Source of the DNA: Curtobacterium sp. MCLR17_036
GTDB taxonomy: Bacteria > Actinomycetota > Actinomycetes > Actinomycetales > Microbacteriaceae
Assembly (NCBI RefSeq): GCF_003234445.2
Contig: NZ_CP126269.1
Location: 1,736,001 to 1,800,000 of the forward strand
Length of the DNA: 64,000 nt
Reading direction: 5' to 3'
The position numbers and the translations under genes are program-made. This document shows positions 1-11,436 of this stretch, piece by piece; position 1 is the stretch's first letter; each line of letters begins with the position of its first letter. Below the pieces are notes generated by a model. It was not told the origin of the DNA, did no database searches, and saw only the letters and a list, made by a program, of their open reading frames with translations.

Positions 1-112
1 GCCGTCGAGCGTCGCGGCGCTGCCGCCGATCGAGCCGGCACGGGAGCGGGTGCGGCGCTACGCCTCGCCCGCGGTGCCGTCGAGCGTCGCGGCGCTGCCG
101 CCGATCGAGCCG
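1..112. repeat. 37 bp perfect direct repeat spanning the parC 3' end
   Basis: Positions 1-37 and 76-112 are identical. The copy at 76-112 encodes the parC C-terminal residues [12 protein letters not shown], and the other copy lies beyond the TAG stop at 58-60. The window edge cuts off whatever precedes position 1, so the repeat could be longer. Confidence 0.85.
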
Positions 113-2544
113 ATGACGGCCTCGAGCGGCGCCCCCGACCCGTCGCGCTTCGACAGCCAGTCCGGCAGGGTCCGTGCTGCACCGTCGGTGCCGACGGCGT
201 GCGGCGGAGCGATGCCGGCCCAGCCCACGGTCAGGCCGTCCTCGCCCTTCAGGAACGCGTGCGCCCGGACACCCTGCGTGGCTCGGCCCTTCGCCGGGAA
301 CTCGGACAGCGCCGACACCTTCGCCCGACCGGCGTCGGTGCCGGGCAGCGCGGTCGAGGTCGTCGACACGGTGGCGACCACGGCCTCGTTGGACCGGGCG
401 ACGGACCCGAACCAGACGACCGCGGCGCCAGCTGCGAGTGCGACGCCGGCGACGCCACCGGCCGGCAGGCCCTGCGGCCGCACGGCCGACGCCGGGAACC
501 GCAGCAGCTGCGCGTTCGACGTGATGAAGACGAGGTCGTCGGACTCCGGAGCCTGCGCAGCGCCGACCACGGCGTCGCCCGGCTTCAGGCCGATGGCGGG
601 GAACTCCGGCTTGTCGGGCCAGGCGCCGGGCACGACCCGCTTCACGACGCCCTGCACGGTGCCGATCGCGAGCGAGTCCGACGAGGCGCCGGACAGGTCG
701 ACGAGTGCCACGACGGTCTCGCCCTTGGTCAGGGTGAGGAAGTCGGTGACCCGCACACCGGCGTCCAGCCGCACCGCGGCGGGCGGGACCGCCGGGACGT
801 CGACGGGCGACATCCGCAGCACCCGACCCGTTGAGGTCAGCGCGCCGACCTGCCCGCGCACGGAACTCACGATCGCCGAACGGACGGCGTCGTGCTTGGA
901 GCGCTTCGGGACCCGCACGATGCCGAGCTCGGACGTCGGGATGTCGACGCGCACGAGCCGCCCGGTGGTCGAGAGCAGCACGCGGCACGGCGAGTCGGCG
1001 ATCTGCAGCGACTCGGGGTCCACCGCGGCCTTGCGGCCGCCCCGCACCGGGGCGTCGGCCTCGGTGAGCAGGGTCCGGCGTGGGGTCGCGAACCGGTCGG
1101 AGACCTCGGTCAGCTCGAGCGCGACCTGGGCGCGCAGCCGCTCGTCCGATGCCAGCAGTTCCTCGAGGGCGGCGATGTCGGCGAGGAGCTGGTCGCGTTC
1201 GGCCTCGAGCTCCATCCGCGAGAACTTCGTCAGGCGGCGCAGACGCAGCTCGAGGATGTACTCGGCCTGGACTTCGGACAGGTCGAAGACGTCACGCAGG
1301 CGGTTGCGCGCGGCCTCGGAGTCGTCCGAGGTGCGGATGACCTGGATGACCTCGTCGATGTCGAGGATCGCGATGAGCAGGCCCTCGACCAGGTGCAGCC
1401 GTTCCCGGCGCCGGGCCAACCGGTACTGCGACCGGCGGGTGACGACGTCCAGACGGTGCTGCACGTACACGTCGAGGAGCTCGCGCAGCCCGAGCGTGCG
1501 CGGGGAGCCCCCGACGAGCGCCACGTTGTTGATGCCGAAGCCGTCCTCGAGCGGGGTGTGCTTGTACAGCTGCTCGAGCACGGCGGTCGGGTTGAAGCCG
1601 CTCTTGATCTCGATGACCAGCCGCAGCCCGTGGTTGCGGTCGGTCAGGTCCTTGACGTCGGAGATGCCGACGAGCTTCTTCGACTGGACGCCGTCCTTGA
1701 TCTTCTCGATCACGCGTTCCGGCCCGACCAGGTACGGCAGCTCGGTCACGACGAGGCCGACCCGTCGCGGCGTCAGGTTCTCGATGCTGACCTTCGACCG
1801 GGTGCGGAACGAACCGCGCCCCGTCGCGTAGGCGTCGCGGACCCCGGACAGCCCGACGATCGTGCCGCCGCCGGGCAGGTCGGGGCCGGGGACGAACTCC
1901 ATGAGCTCGTCGAGCGTGGCGCCCGGGTTCATGAGCAGGTGCTTCGCGGCCTCGACGACCTCGCCGAGGTTGTGCGGCGCCATGTTCGTGGCCATGCCGA
2001 CCGCGATGCCGGAGGCACCGTTGACGAGGAGGTTCGGGAACGCCGCGGGCAGCACGCCCGGCTGCATGATCTGGTTGTCGTAGTTCGGGACGAAGTCGAC
2101 GACGTCCTCGCCCAGGCCCTCGGTCATCGCCATCGAGGGCTCGGCGAGCCGCGCCTCGGTGTACCGGGCCGCGGCGGGACCGTCGTCGAGCGAGCCGAAG
2201 TTGCCGTGCCCGTCGACCAGCGGCACCCGCATCGTGAAGGGCTGGGCCATGCGGACGAGCGCGTCGTAGATGGCACCGTCGCCGTGGGGGTGCAACTTGC
2301 CCATGACCTCGCCCGTCACACGGGCGCTCTTGACGTGTCCGCGGTCCGGCCGCAGGCCCATCTCGGCCATCTGGTACAGGATCCGCCGCTGGACCGGCTT
2401 CAGGCCGTCGCGGGCATCCGGCAGTGCGCGCGAGTAGATGACGGAGTACGCGTACTCGAGGAACGACCCCTGCATCTCCTCGGAGACGTCGATCTCCTCG
2501 ATGCGCTCACCGTCGGGCAGCCCGACTGCGTCCGTGCGTGCCAT
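58..2544 (-). CDS. parC: DNA topoisomerase IV subunit A (type IIA topoisomerase, ParC-like)
   Basis: Type IIA topoisomerase breakage-reunion subunit of 828 residues, which with a ParB/ParE-type ATPase subunit (not in this window) relaxes and decatenates DNA. The winged-helix/tower part occupies about residues 20-500. The catalytic tyrosine is Y128 in RYTEARLA, and the quinolone-region motif [10 protein letters not shown] covers 85-94. The C-terminal beta-pinwheel follows, but I see no canonical GyrA box (QRRGGRG type), which favours topoisomerase IV over gyrase. The residue matching E. coli GyrA Ser83 is Gly90. The ATG start at 2544 faces the phosphodiesterase gene divergently. The last codons carry a 37 bp segment repeated just downstream of the stop. 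Confidence 0.9.
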   Translation of the reverse strand: MARTDAVGLPDGERIEEIDVSEEMQGSFLEYAYSVIYSRALPDARDGLKPVQRRILYQMAEMGLRPDRGHVKSARVTGEVMGKLHPHGDGAIYDALVRMAQPFTMRVPLVDGHGNFGSLDDGPAAARYTEARLAEPSMAMTEGLGEDVVDFVPNYDNQIMQPGVLPAAFPNLLVNGASGIAVGMATNMAPHNLGEVVEAAKHLLMNPGATLDELMEFVPGPDLPGGGTIVGLSGVRDAYATGRGSFRTRSKVSIENLTPRRVGLVVTELPYLVGPERVIEKIKDGVQSKKLVGISDVKDLTDRNHGLRLVIEIKSGFNPTAVLEQLYKHTPLEDGFGINNVALVGGSPRTLGLRELLDVYVQHRLDVVTRRSQYRLARRRERLHLVEGLLIAILDIDEVIQVIRTSDDSEAARNRLRDVFDLSEVQAEYILELRLRRLTKFSRMELEAERDQLLADIAALEELLASDERLRAQVALELTEVSDRFATPRRTLLTEADAPVRGGRKAAVDPESLQIADSPCRVLLSTTGRLVRVDIPTSELGIVRVPKRSKHDAVRSAIVSSVRGQVGALTSTGRVLRMSPVDVPAVPPAAVRLDAGVRVTDFLTLTKGETVVALVDLSGASSDSLAIGTVQGVVKRVVPGAWPDKPEFPAIGLKPGDAVVGAAQAPESDDLVFITSNAQLLRFPASAVRPQGLPAGGVAGVALAAGAAVVWFGSVARSNEAVVATVSTTSTALPGTDAGRAKVSALSEFPAKGRATQGVRAHAFLKGEDGLTVGWAGIAPPHAVGTDGAARTLPDWLSKRDGSGAPLEAVIGSIGGSAATLDGTAGEA

Positions 2545-2621
2545 GGCACCTTTCTGGGCGGACAGACCGCGCTGGCTGGCCAGCGTCGTCTGGAAGACCG
2601 CGGTCTGGAAGACTCTGTGGA

Positions 2622-3785
2622 ATGGGAACCAGCGTACCGACGGCCCCCGACGCCGCCGCGAACCTCGCCGACGTCCTGCCGAGTTGCCTCGTCGCGCTCG
2701 GCGCCGCGGACGACACGTGGTTGCGCGAGAGCGGCCTGGAGGCCCGGATCACCCTCCGCCCCGCCCGTTCCGCGGTCGTCGTGCTGGTCGACGGCCTCGG
2801 TGCCGGCGCGCTGTCCGCGCGTGCCGGGCACGCCCGTTGGCTCGCGGCAGCGAAGGGGACCGGCACCGCGAAGAAGCTGCGGAGCGGGTTCCCGACGACC
2901 ACGGCCGCCGCGCTCACGACGCTCACGACGGGGCGCTCGCCCGGCACCCACGGGGTCGTCGGTTACAGCGGGTGGGAGCCCGGTTCCGGCACCGTCGTCA
3001 ACCTGCTGAGCGGGTGGGACAACCAGGTCCCGGCGGGGTGGCTGCTGTCAGAGACACTGTTCACCCGCGCGACCGGGCTCGGCGTCGACCCGGTGGTGGT
3101 CGGCCCCGATCGCTACCGGTCGTCGGGCATGACCGCGAACGTGCTCGGCGGGGCGCGCTACGTCTCGGCCGACTCGATCCCGGACCGCGTCGACGCCGCC
3201 CTCGCCGCGACGGCGACCGGCCGCTCGCTCGTCTACCTGTACGTGCCGGAGCTCGACTCGATCGGGCACAAGCACGGCTGGCAGTCGGACCGCTGGACCG
3301 CGGCGCTCGAACTGCTCGACGGGGAGCTCGCCCGGCTCGACGCCCGGTCGGCTGCCGACGTCGGCGTGCTCGTGACGGCGGACCACGGCGTGCTCGACGT
3401 CCCCGAGCACGCGAACATCGCCATCGACCCGCTGCTGCTGACCGACGTCGTCGGCGTCGCGGGGGACCCGCGTTGCCGGCAGCTCACCGTCGCCCCCGGT
3501 ACCGACGTCCGGGCCCTGGTCGGTGCCTTCCGGGCGAAGTACGGCAAGAAGGCCTTCGTGGCGAGCCGTGACGAGGCCGTCGAGGCGGGCTGGTTCGGCA
3601 CCGTCGACCCGCGGGTCGCACCGCGCATCGGCGACGTGGTCCTGGTCGCCCGCGGTTCCTGGGCCTTCAACGACGACCGGGCGCTGCGTGCGAACGAGAC
3701 GCCTCGCCGGATGGTCGGTCAGCACGGGGCCATGACGGACGACGAGCTGTTCGTCCCGCTCCGGCTCGCCGGCGCCTTCGCCTAG
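2622..3785 (+). CDS. Alkaline phosphatase superfamily protein (nucleotide pyrophosphatase/phosphodiesterase type)
   Basis: Predicted metal-dependent phosphodiesterase or pyrophosphatase of 387 residues in the type I phosphodiesterase (PF01663-like) branch of the alkaline phosphatase superfamily. Metal ligands and nucleophile are visible in the expected order: D57 in [11 protein letters not shown], the threonine cluster after GFP at 92-94 (probable nucleophile), D212 and H216 in DSIGHKHG, and D254-H255 in TADHG. No signal peptide or membrane segment is evident, so it is probably cytoplasmic. The ATG at 2622 is chosen because the extra N-terminus from an upstream in-frame ATG at 2538 would overlap parC. 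The substrate is unknown. Confidence 0.8.
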   Translation: MGTSVPTAPDAAANLADVLPSCLVALGAADDTWLRESGLEARITLRPARSAVVVLVDGLGAGALSARAGHARWLAAAKGTGTAKKLRSGFPTTTAAALTTLTTGRSPGTHGVVGYSGWEPGSGTVVNLLSGWDNQVPAGWLLSETLFTRATGLGVDPVVVGPDRYRSSGMTANVLGGARYVSADSIPDRVDAALAATATGRSLVYLYVPELDSIGHKHGWQSDRWTAALELLDGELARLDARSAADVGVLVTADHGVLDVPEHANIAIDPLLLTDVVGVAGDPRCRQLTVAPGTDVRALVGAFRAKYGKKAFVASRDEAVEAGWFGTVDPRVAPRIGDVVLVARGSWAFNDDRALRANETPRRMVGQHGAMTDDELFVPLRLAGAFA

Positions 3786-3813
3786 GCCACCGACCGCCGC
3801 GGGACGGCCCGGG

Positions 3814-4848
3814 TCAGGCGGGGTCGTCGTCCGGACGGGTGCCGAAGACGATCTCGTCCCAGCTCGGCATCGACCGACGGTTGCGCTTGCGACGCTCCTG
3901 ACGTCCCTCGGCCTCGGGGGCGGAGGTCGGACGGTCCTCGGTCGGCTGCGGTGCCGTCCCGCGTGCGTCGTCGTCCTCGAAGCCCTGCAGCGGGATGTCC
4001 ACGACGCTGATCGACGTGCCGCGGGGCTCGTCTCGCTGGTCCGTGAAGGAGGCGGCCTCGCGCTCACCGCGTCGGCGACGCAGGGCCTCGAGCAGGTCGG
4101 CGGTCTCGTTGCCGGGCGCACGCTCGTCCACCACGGCCTGGCCGATGCGGGGCAGCGGCGCACGCAGGGGCGCGCGGTCCACGGGCTCGGGCTCGGCAGG
4201 GGCCTCGTCGGGCTCGTCGACGCGGAAGGCGCCCGAGTCGAAGCGGGTGCCGTCGTCGTCCTGCTGCTCGTACTCGACGGCACGCAGACGCGGGGCGATG
4301 CCCTCGTCCTCGGTGTGCGACAACCGGTGGGCGTCGCCGTTGTCCGGCACCAGGGTCGACGTCTTCGGGTCGAAGCGCCACTGCGCGTCGTGCTCGACCT
4401 CGGCCGCCGTGTAGCGCACGCGCACCTGCCAGCCGCTCTCCGGGTGCTTCCAGGAGCCCCAGGTGATCGCGGTGGCCTCGCCGGCCTCGAGCTTGGCGGT
4501 GATCGCCTCGCCGAAGGTGTCGGGGGCCTGGTCGTCGACCGGGGTCACCGGGACGCGGTGCGAGGCGTCGAGGATGAAAGCACGCTCGGCCAGCACCGGG
4601 CCCTCGAAGCGACGGACGTACTCGACGTCCACGTCGAGCGCGGCGGCGACGTCCGCGGCGTCGGCACCGCCGCGGATGCGCGCCTGGACGTCCTTCGGGG
4701 AGACGCGCTTCTGCGATCCCGCCTCCGGGTTCGCCTGGCGGACCTGCCCCGGCAGCGACGACGTGACGGGCAACCGGAACTCGGTGCCGCCGTCGGTCGC
4801 CAGCAGGAGTGCGCCGGACTCGACTCCGATGACTCTCACGTCTTGCAT
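3814..4848 (-). CDS. sepH: Septation protein SepH (DUF3071)
   Basis: Protein of 344 residues with the N-terminal DUF3071 domain at about 1-165. This domain contains the helix-turn-helix-like stretch around SPKDVQARIRGGADAADVAA. A long acidic, probably disordered linker follows, ending in the conserved tail motif MPSWDEIVFGTR. In Streptomyces and mycobacteria SepH binds FtsZ and promotes septum formation; the domain and tail match that family, and the role here is inferred. It converges on the upstream phosphodiesterase gene with a 28-base gap and is divergent from the DUF4193 gene. The ATG start follows a GGCGGAA purine stretch. Confidence 0.88.
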   Translation of the reverse strand: MQDVRVIGVESGALLLATDGGTEFRLPVTSSLPGQVRQANPEAGSQKRVSPKDVQARIRGGADAADVAAALDVDVEYVRRFEGPVLAERAFILDASHRVPVTPVDDQAPDTFGEAITAKLEAGEATAITWGSWKHPESGWQVRVRYTAAEVEHDAQWRFDPKTSTLVPDNGDAHRLSHTEDEGIAPRLRAVEYEQQDDDGTRFDSGAFRVDEPDEAPAEPEPVDRAPLRAPLPRIGQAVVDERAPGNETADLLEALRRRRGEREAASFTDQRDEPRGTSISVVDIPLQGFEDDDARGTAPQPTEDRPTSAPEAEGRQERRKRNRRSMPSWDEIVFGTRPDDDPA

Positions 4849-5114
4849 GGTTCCGCCTTCCGAGCATCACGTACGGTCGTGCCTCGTACCCCGTGAGTAT
4901 GCAGTCACCGCGCGGCGTTCCGTGGGAGGCGCACGGGCGTGCCGCGTACTGCACGACGGACGTCGTCGGACTCCGGGAATGTCCGGCGCCGACCGCGGGT
5001 TGCAGGGCCACGACGACCCGCACGAGCACTCGGTTTGCGCTCCGGCGGGACGTGGTGCAAACTGTCGCCGCCGATCACCCGGCGACGACCTCTCGATACG
5101 AGAAATGGATGGGC

Positions 5115-5414
5115 ATGGCCACCGATTACGACGCCCCCCGGAAGACCGACGACAACTCCGACTCGGAGTCGATCGAGGCCCTCAAGGAGCGCGTTCCCGA
5201 CAAGATGTCGGGGGTCGTCGACGATGATTCGGACAACCCCGGCAGCTTCGAACTCGCCGGGCAGGACCTCAGCGACGTCGACCTCGACGTCGTGGTGCTG
5301 CCCCCGCAGGTCGATGAGTTCACCTGCGTCGAGTGCTTCCTCGTGAAGCACCGCTCCCAGCTCGACCACGAGTCGAAGCTCGGACCGGTCTGCGCGGAAT
5401 GCGCAGCGCTGTAG
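5115..5414 (+). CDS. DUF4193 family protein
   Basis: Small acidic protein of 99 residues beginning MATDYDAPRKTDD, the usual start of DUF4193, a family of unknown function conserved in Actinobacteria. The C-terminal third has two CxxC pairs, CVEC and CAEC, with a KHRSQL segment between them, which suggests a zinc ribbon. An in-frame ATG two codons upstream at 5109 is an alternative start. It is a single-gene unit divergent from sepH. A strong hairpin terminator begins 37 bases after the stop. Confidence 0.88.
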   Translation: MATDYDAPRKTDDNSDSESIEALKERVPDKMSGVVDDDSDNPGSFELAGQDLSDVDLDVVVLPPQVDEFTCVECFLVKHRSQLDHESKLGPVCAECAAL

Positions 5415-5450
5415 CAAGCACTGTCGCAGCGCTCTCGACGCACCGATCAC

Positions 5451-5486
5451 CGAAGGCCCGCTGTTCCCCGGAGCAGCGGGCCTTCG
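5451..5486. terminator. Hairpin terminator after the DUF4193 gene
   Basis: A perfect 13 bp stem (5451-5463 with 5474-5486, arm CGAAGGCCCGCTG) and a 10-base loop, 37 bases after the DUF4193 stop. It has no T-run, as is common for actinobacterial terminators. It could also stop transcripts from the convergent DUF3093 gene. Confidence 0.75.
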
Positions 5487-5504
5487 CCGTCCCCGCGGTT
5501 CCGC

Positions 5505-5790
5505 GCGTGCTGTGCTGTTGCGCGCGTGGTGAGCTGTTCTGCGCGTTGTGGGTCGGGTCGCGCGTTGGGTCGGGTCGCGCGTTGGGTCGGATCGCGCGTG
5601 GTGAGGCGAATCGCGCGTAGGGAGCCCTTTCTTCCGGCCTCCTACGCGCGATTCGTCCTCCGACGCGCGGGACTGCTGCGCGGAACAGCCACCGACGCGC
5701 GGAACAGCCACCCACGCGCGGAACAGCCACCCACGCGCGGAACAGCCACCCACGCGCGGAACAGCCACCCACGCGCGGAACTGCACCCGC
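5505..5790. repeat. Short tandem repeats with opposed orientation between convergent genes
   Basis: This gene-free stretch is repetitive. At 5541-5593 a unit close to GCGCGTTGGGTCGGGTC occurs three times. At 5681-5790 a 19 bp unit, GCGGAACAGCCACCCACGC, occurs five times in exact register (5681, 5700, 5719, 5738, 5757) with a decayed sixth copy. The left half contains GCTGTTCTGCGCG-like words and the right half their reverse complements, so the block is roughly inverted about 5640. The rightmost units run up to the DUF3093 stop. Confidence 0.8.
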
Positions 5791-5803
5791 GCGGAACCGC
5801 CCG

Positions 5804-6235
5804 TCAGGACCGCAGCGCCTCGACGACCTTGGCCGGCTGCCGCACGCTGACGAGCCAGTACGGCGTGGGGTCGGCGTCGTCGCGGACCTCGACCTTCACG
5901 ACGTCGCGCACGTACCCGCGGAACAGCGTCCACGCCCGGGCGTCGAGCCGCGGCCCGCGCTGCGCGGTGGCCTCGGCGCCCTCGTAGGCCTCGACCGATC
6001 CGACGAGGGCCCGGGGGAGTCGAGCCCGACCCGCGCGGAACTCGGTGTCGGTGACCTCGACGACGGGGGCGAGGACCCAGAGCAGGACGAGCACGCCGAG
6101 GTACATGCCGATGGCCACGAGTACGCCGGCCAGGACGCTGATGGGCAGGAAGACGAGCAGGGACGCCGGGATGACGAGGGCCGTCGCCAGGTAGAGCGCC
6201 GGGGGCGCCCAGAGTCGTTCGCGGTACAGGGTCAC
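5804..6235 (-). CDS. DUF3093 family membrane protein
   Basis: Protein of 143 residues with two adjacent hydrophobic segments near the N-terminus (about 12-34 and 35-60: ALYLATALVIPASLLVFL and SVLAGVLVAIGMYLGVLVLL). A soluble domain follows, ending in YWLVSVRQPAKVVEAL. This layout and the sequence match DUF3093, an actinobacterial family of unknown function. The GTG start at 6235 is preferred over the longer frame because that frame would overlap dut, which begins divergently at 6301. Cell location: inner membrane with a cytoplasmic C-terminal domain (inferred). Confidence 0.8.
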   Translation of the reverse strand: MTLYRERLWAPPALYLATALVIPASLLVFLPISVLAGVLVAIGMYLGVLVLLWVLAPVVEVTDTEFRAGRARLPRALVGSVEAYEGAEATAQRGPRLDARAWTLFRGYVRDVVKVEVRDDADPTPYWLVSVRQPAKVVEALRS

Positions 6236-6300
6236 GGGTCCATTCGACCACGACTCGGCCGAGGTCACGGTCCGGTCACGCTCTGCACTACCCTCGTCAC

Positions 6301-6792
6301 GTGACCGAACCAGTCGACGTCCTCTGGACCGGGGAGAACGCCCCCGGCCACGCACACCCCGGCGACGCCGGTGCCGACCTCGTCTCGACCGAGGCCTTCG
6401 TGCTGCAGCCGGGCGAGCGACGCCTGGTCGGCACGGGCCTGCGGATCGCGCTGCCCGACGGGTACGCGGCGTTCGTCGTCCCGCGCAGCGGTCTCGCGGC
6501 GAAGCACGGCATCACGATCGTGAACGCGCCGGGGACCGTCGACGCCGGCTACCGCGGCGAGGTCAAGGTGGCGCTGCTCAACACGGACCAGACCGAGTCG
6601 TACGCGGTGCAGGTCGGCGACCGGATCGCACAGGTGATCGTGATGCCGGTGCCCCGGGTGACCTACACGCGGGTGGACGAGCTGCCCGACAGCGTCCGCG
6701 GCCAGGGCGGCTTCGGCTCATCGGGCTACGGTGACCGGAGCGGTGCCGCCAGCGGCACCGCCGGAGACGTTCAGGAAGGAACGCGCGCATGA
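6301..6792 (+). CDS. dut: dUTP diphosphatase (dUTPase)
   Basis: Trimeric dUTPase of 163 residues hydrolysing dUTP to dUMP and pyrophosphate, which keeps uracil out of DNA and supplies dUMP for thymidylate synthesis. All five family motifs are present: GDAGADL (21-27), PRSGLAAKHG (61-70), the catalytic Asp81 in VDAGYRGEV, VGDRIAQVIV (105-114) and the C-terminal phosphate-binding RGQGGFGSSG (133-142). The start is GTG at 6301. The stop overlaps the next gene by four bases (ATGA), giving a dut-DUF3710-DUF3159 operon, an arrangement common in Actinobacteria. Confidence 0.96.
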   Translation: MTEPVDVLWTGENAPGHAHPGDAGADLVSTEAFVLQPGERRLVGTGLRIALPDGYAAFVVPRSGLAAKHGITIVNAPGTVDAGYRGEVKVALLNTDQTESYAVQVGDRIAQVIVMPVPRVTYTRVDELPDSVRGQGGFGSSGYGDRSGAASGTAGDVQEGTRA

Positions 6793-7505
6793 AGTTCGGC
6801 CGACGCAAGCGTGACGAGGTCGGGGTGGCGGAAGCCGTCGTCGACGACGTCGAGGTGGCGGACACCACGCCCGAGGTCGACATCGCGATCGATGCCGACG
6901 CAGACCTCGACGAGGTCGACGAGGTCGCCCCCACGGACAAGTCCGCTCCCGGCGACCGTGCCGAGAACGGCCCGCACGACGAGACCGAGGCGAACCTGGT
7001 CCGTCCGTACGTGGACCTCGGCGGCGTGAAGGTGCTGCCGCGCGAGGGCCTGCACCTGCGCCTCGAGGTCGAGGAGGGCTCGCAGCGCGTCGTCGCGGTG
7101 GGCCTGGACTTCGACGAGTCGACCCTGCAGGTGCAGCCGTTCGCCGCCCCGCGGTCGACCGGCCTGTGGCACGAGATCCGCGCGCAGATCGCCGACCAGA
7201 TCGAACAGCAGGGCGGCACCGTGACCGAGGTCGACGGGCCGTTCGGCCCGGAGCTCCGTGCCTCGGTCCCGGTCGCGGCCGAGGGCGGGGTCGCGGGCAT
7301 GCGCCCGGCGCGCTTCGTCGGCGTCGACGGCCCCCGCTGGTTCCTGCGCGGCGTGATCGCCGGCAAGGCGGCCGAGCAGCCCGACGACGCATCCGAGATC
7401 GAGGAGCTGTTCCGCAGCGTCGTCGTCGTGCGCGGCACGACGCCGATGCCGCCGCGCGACCTCATCCCGCTGCACATGCCGAAGTCGACCCAGACCGCGA
7501 TCTGA
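6789..7505 (+). CDS. DUF3710 family protein
   Basis: Protein of 238 residues beginning MKFGRRKRD, then a highly acidic, low-complexity segment (about 12-60). A folded domain follows (about 70-230) containing DLGGVKVLPREGLHLRLEVE and ending in PLHMPKS. This matches DUF3710, an actinobacterial family without an established function that is usually found beside dut. It is translationally coupled to dut by an ATGA overlap. The position suggests a cytoplasmic role linked to nucleotide or genome maintenance, but nothing in the sequence shows an activity. Confidence 0.85.
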   Translation: MKFGRRKRDEVGVAEAVVDDVEVADTTPEVDIAIDADADLDEVDEVAPTDKSAPGDRAENGPHDETEANLVRPYVDLGGVKVLPREGLHLRLEVEEGSQRVVAVGLDFDESTLQVQPFAAPRSTGLWHEIRAQIADQIEQQGGTVTEVDGPFGPELRASVPVAAEGGVAGMRPARFVGVDGPRWFLRGVIAGKAAEQPDDASEIEELFRSVVVVRGTTPMPPRDLIPLHMPKSTQTAI

Positions 7506-7548
7506 CGCGTCACCGCGTCGACCGCGACACGATCTGCCAGGAGGCCCG

Positions 7549-8322
7549 GTGCCGGACCACGACGACTCCCCGCGACCCGACGGGGTCACCGACGACCCCC
7601 TCGCGTCGGAGCGCGCCGAGCCGCTGTCGCTGAACGCGCAGCTCCGCGACGCGGTGCGGAACGCCGGCATCGGCCAGGTCGCCCCCGGCGAGGCGCCGTC
7701 CGGCCGTGCCCTGCTCACCGCGGTGGGCGGCGTGCGCGGTCTCGCCGAGTCCGTCCTGCCCGGTCTCGCCTTCCTGGTCGTCTACGCGATCACGAAGGAG
7801 CTCGTGCCGAGCGTCGTGATCCCGGTCGTGATCGGAGCGGTGTTCGTCGTGCTCCGGCTGCTGCAGCGGCAGTCCCTCGCGATGTCGCTCGCCGGCATCC
7901 TCGGCGTGGCGATCTCGGCCGGTCTCGCGCTCGTCACGGGCAAGGCCGAGAGCAACTTCATCCCGGGGATCGTCATCAACGCCGTGTGGCTCGTCGGGCT
8001 GCTCGTGACGCTGGCGATCCGACGTCCGCTCATCGGGCTGATCGTCGGGTTCCTGCTGCCGCCCGACGCGGACGGCTCGCACCAGGACTGGCGCGCCGAT
8101 CCGGCGAAGCGCCGCGTGCTGACCGTCGCCACCTGGATCTGGGTCGGCCTCTTCGCGGTCCGGCTGCTCATCGAGATCCCCCTCTACGTGACCGCCCAGG
8201 TCGAGCTGCTGGCGGGCATCAAGCTCATCACCGGCGTCCCGCTCTACGCGGCGGTGCTCTGGGTCACCTGGCTGCTCGTCCGCACCGTGTTCCGACGCGA
8301 GGACGACACCGCCGCGGTGTAG
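7549..8322 (+). CDS. DUF3159 family membrane protein
   Basis: Integral membrane protein of 257 residues with a hydrophilic N-terminal 60 residues and about six hydrophobic helices between 65 and 245 (for example VLPGLAFLVVYAITKEL and VVIPVVIGAVFVVLRLL). This matches the actinobacterial DUF3159 family, of unknown function and predicted to be transporter-like. The start is GTG at 7549, 43 bases after the DUF3710 stop, preceded by an AGGAGG Shine-Dalgarno sequence. It is probably the last gene of the dut operon. The aconitase regulatory region begins immediately after the stop. Confidence 0.82.
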   Translation: MPDHDDSPRPDGVTDDPLASERAEPLSLNAQLRDAVRNAGIGQVAPGEAPSGRALLTAVGGVRGLAESVLPGLAFLVVYAITKELVPSVVIPVVIGAVFVVLRLLQRQSLAMSLAGILGVAISAGLALVTGKAESNFIPGIVINAVWLVGLLVTLAIRRPLIGLIVGFLLPPDADGSHQDWRADPAKRRVLTVATWIWVGLFAVRLLIEIPLYVTAQVELLAGIKLITGVPLYAAVLWVTWLLVRTVFRREDDTAAV

Positions 8323-8325
8323 AGT

Positions 8326-8343
8326 TGTCTCGACATCGAGACA
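8326..8343. promoter_or_regulatory. 18 bp palindromic operator candidate upstream of acnA
   Basis: Perfect inverted repeat TGTCTCGA-CA-TCGAGACA, starting four bases after the DUF3159 stop and 107 bases before acnA. Actinobacterial aconitase genes are often controlled by dimeric repressors (AcnR, or the MarR-type TamR that also controls other citrate-cycle genes). The TCTCGA half-site resembles what I recall of the TamR operator, but that assignment is inference. Confidence 0.55.
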
Positions 8344-8373
8344 GTTCCCGCGGGCGCTCCGGCGGCCACGGGA

Positions 8374-8392
8374 TTAGGTTTGCCTTGCTGGT
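8374..8392. promoter_or_regulatory. Possible partial DtxR/IdeR-like iron box upstream of acnA
   Basis: TTAGGTTTGCCTTGCTGGT matches 12 of 19 positions of the DtxR/IdeR consensus (TTAGGTTAGCCTAACCTAA), all seven of the first half-site and little of the second. Aconitase is an iron-sulfur enzyme under iron control in some corynebacteria, which makes the site plausible, but the match is weak. Confidence 0.25.
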
Positions 8393-8449
8393 GGGACGGT
8401 CCACGGCCCGCGAAGATGAGGGCAAACCGATCAGTAGGGAGGCGGCACG

Positions 8450-11305
<2,856 letters not shown>

Positions 11306-11339
11306 CCGACGGCGCACGGGCCGCTGACGCGACCACAGG

Positions 11340-11385
11340 ACGGACGGGAGGCCCGTGGCGACACCGCCACGGGCCTCCCGTCCGT
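11340..11385. terminator. Strong hairpin terminator after acnA
   Basis: A 21 bp perfect stem (11340-11360 with 11365-11385) closed by the tetraloop ACAC and followed by TTG. It shares the stem word CGGACGGGAGGC with the hairpins near 21.1 and 25.7 kb. It separates acnA from dxs, which starts 51 bases further on. Confidence 0.85.
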
Positions 11386-11436
11386 TGTCGGTCCCCGAGA
11401 ATAGAGTGGGCCGACAGCCCCACGAAAGGAGCGCCC

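Noticed and set aside
5681..5790. CRISPR-like regular repeats
   Set aside because: The 19 bp units are directly adjacent with no unique spacers, and no cas gene is near.
11386..11436. A riboswitch upstream of dxs
   Set aside because: Only 51 bases separate the acnA terminator from the dxs start; no room for or trace of a thiamine-diphosphate box.
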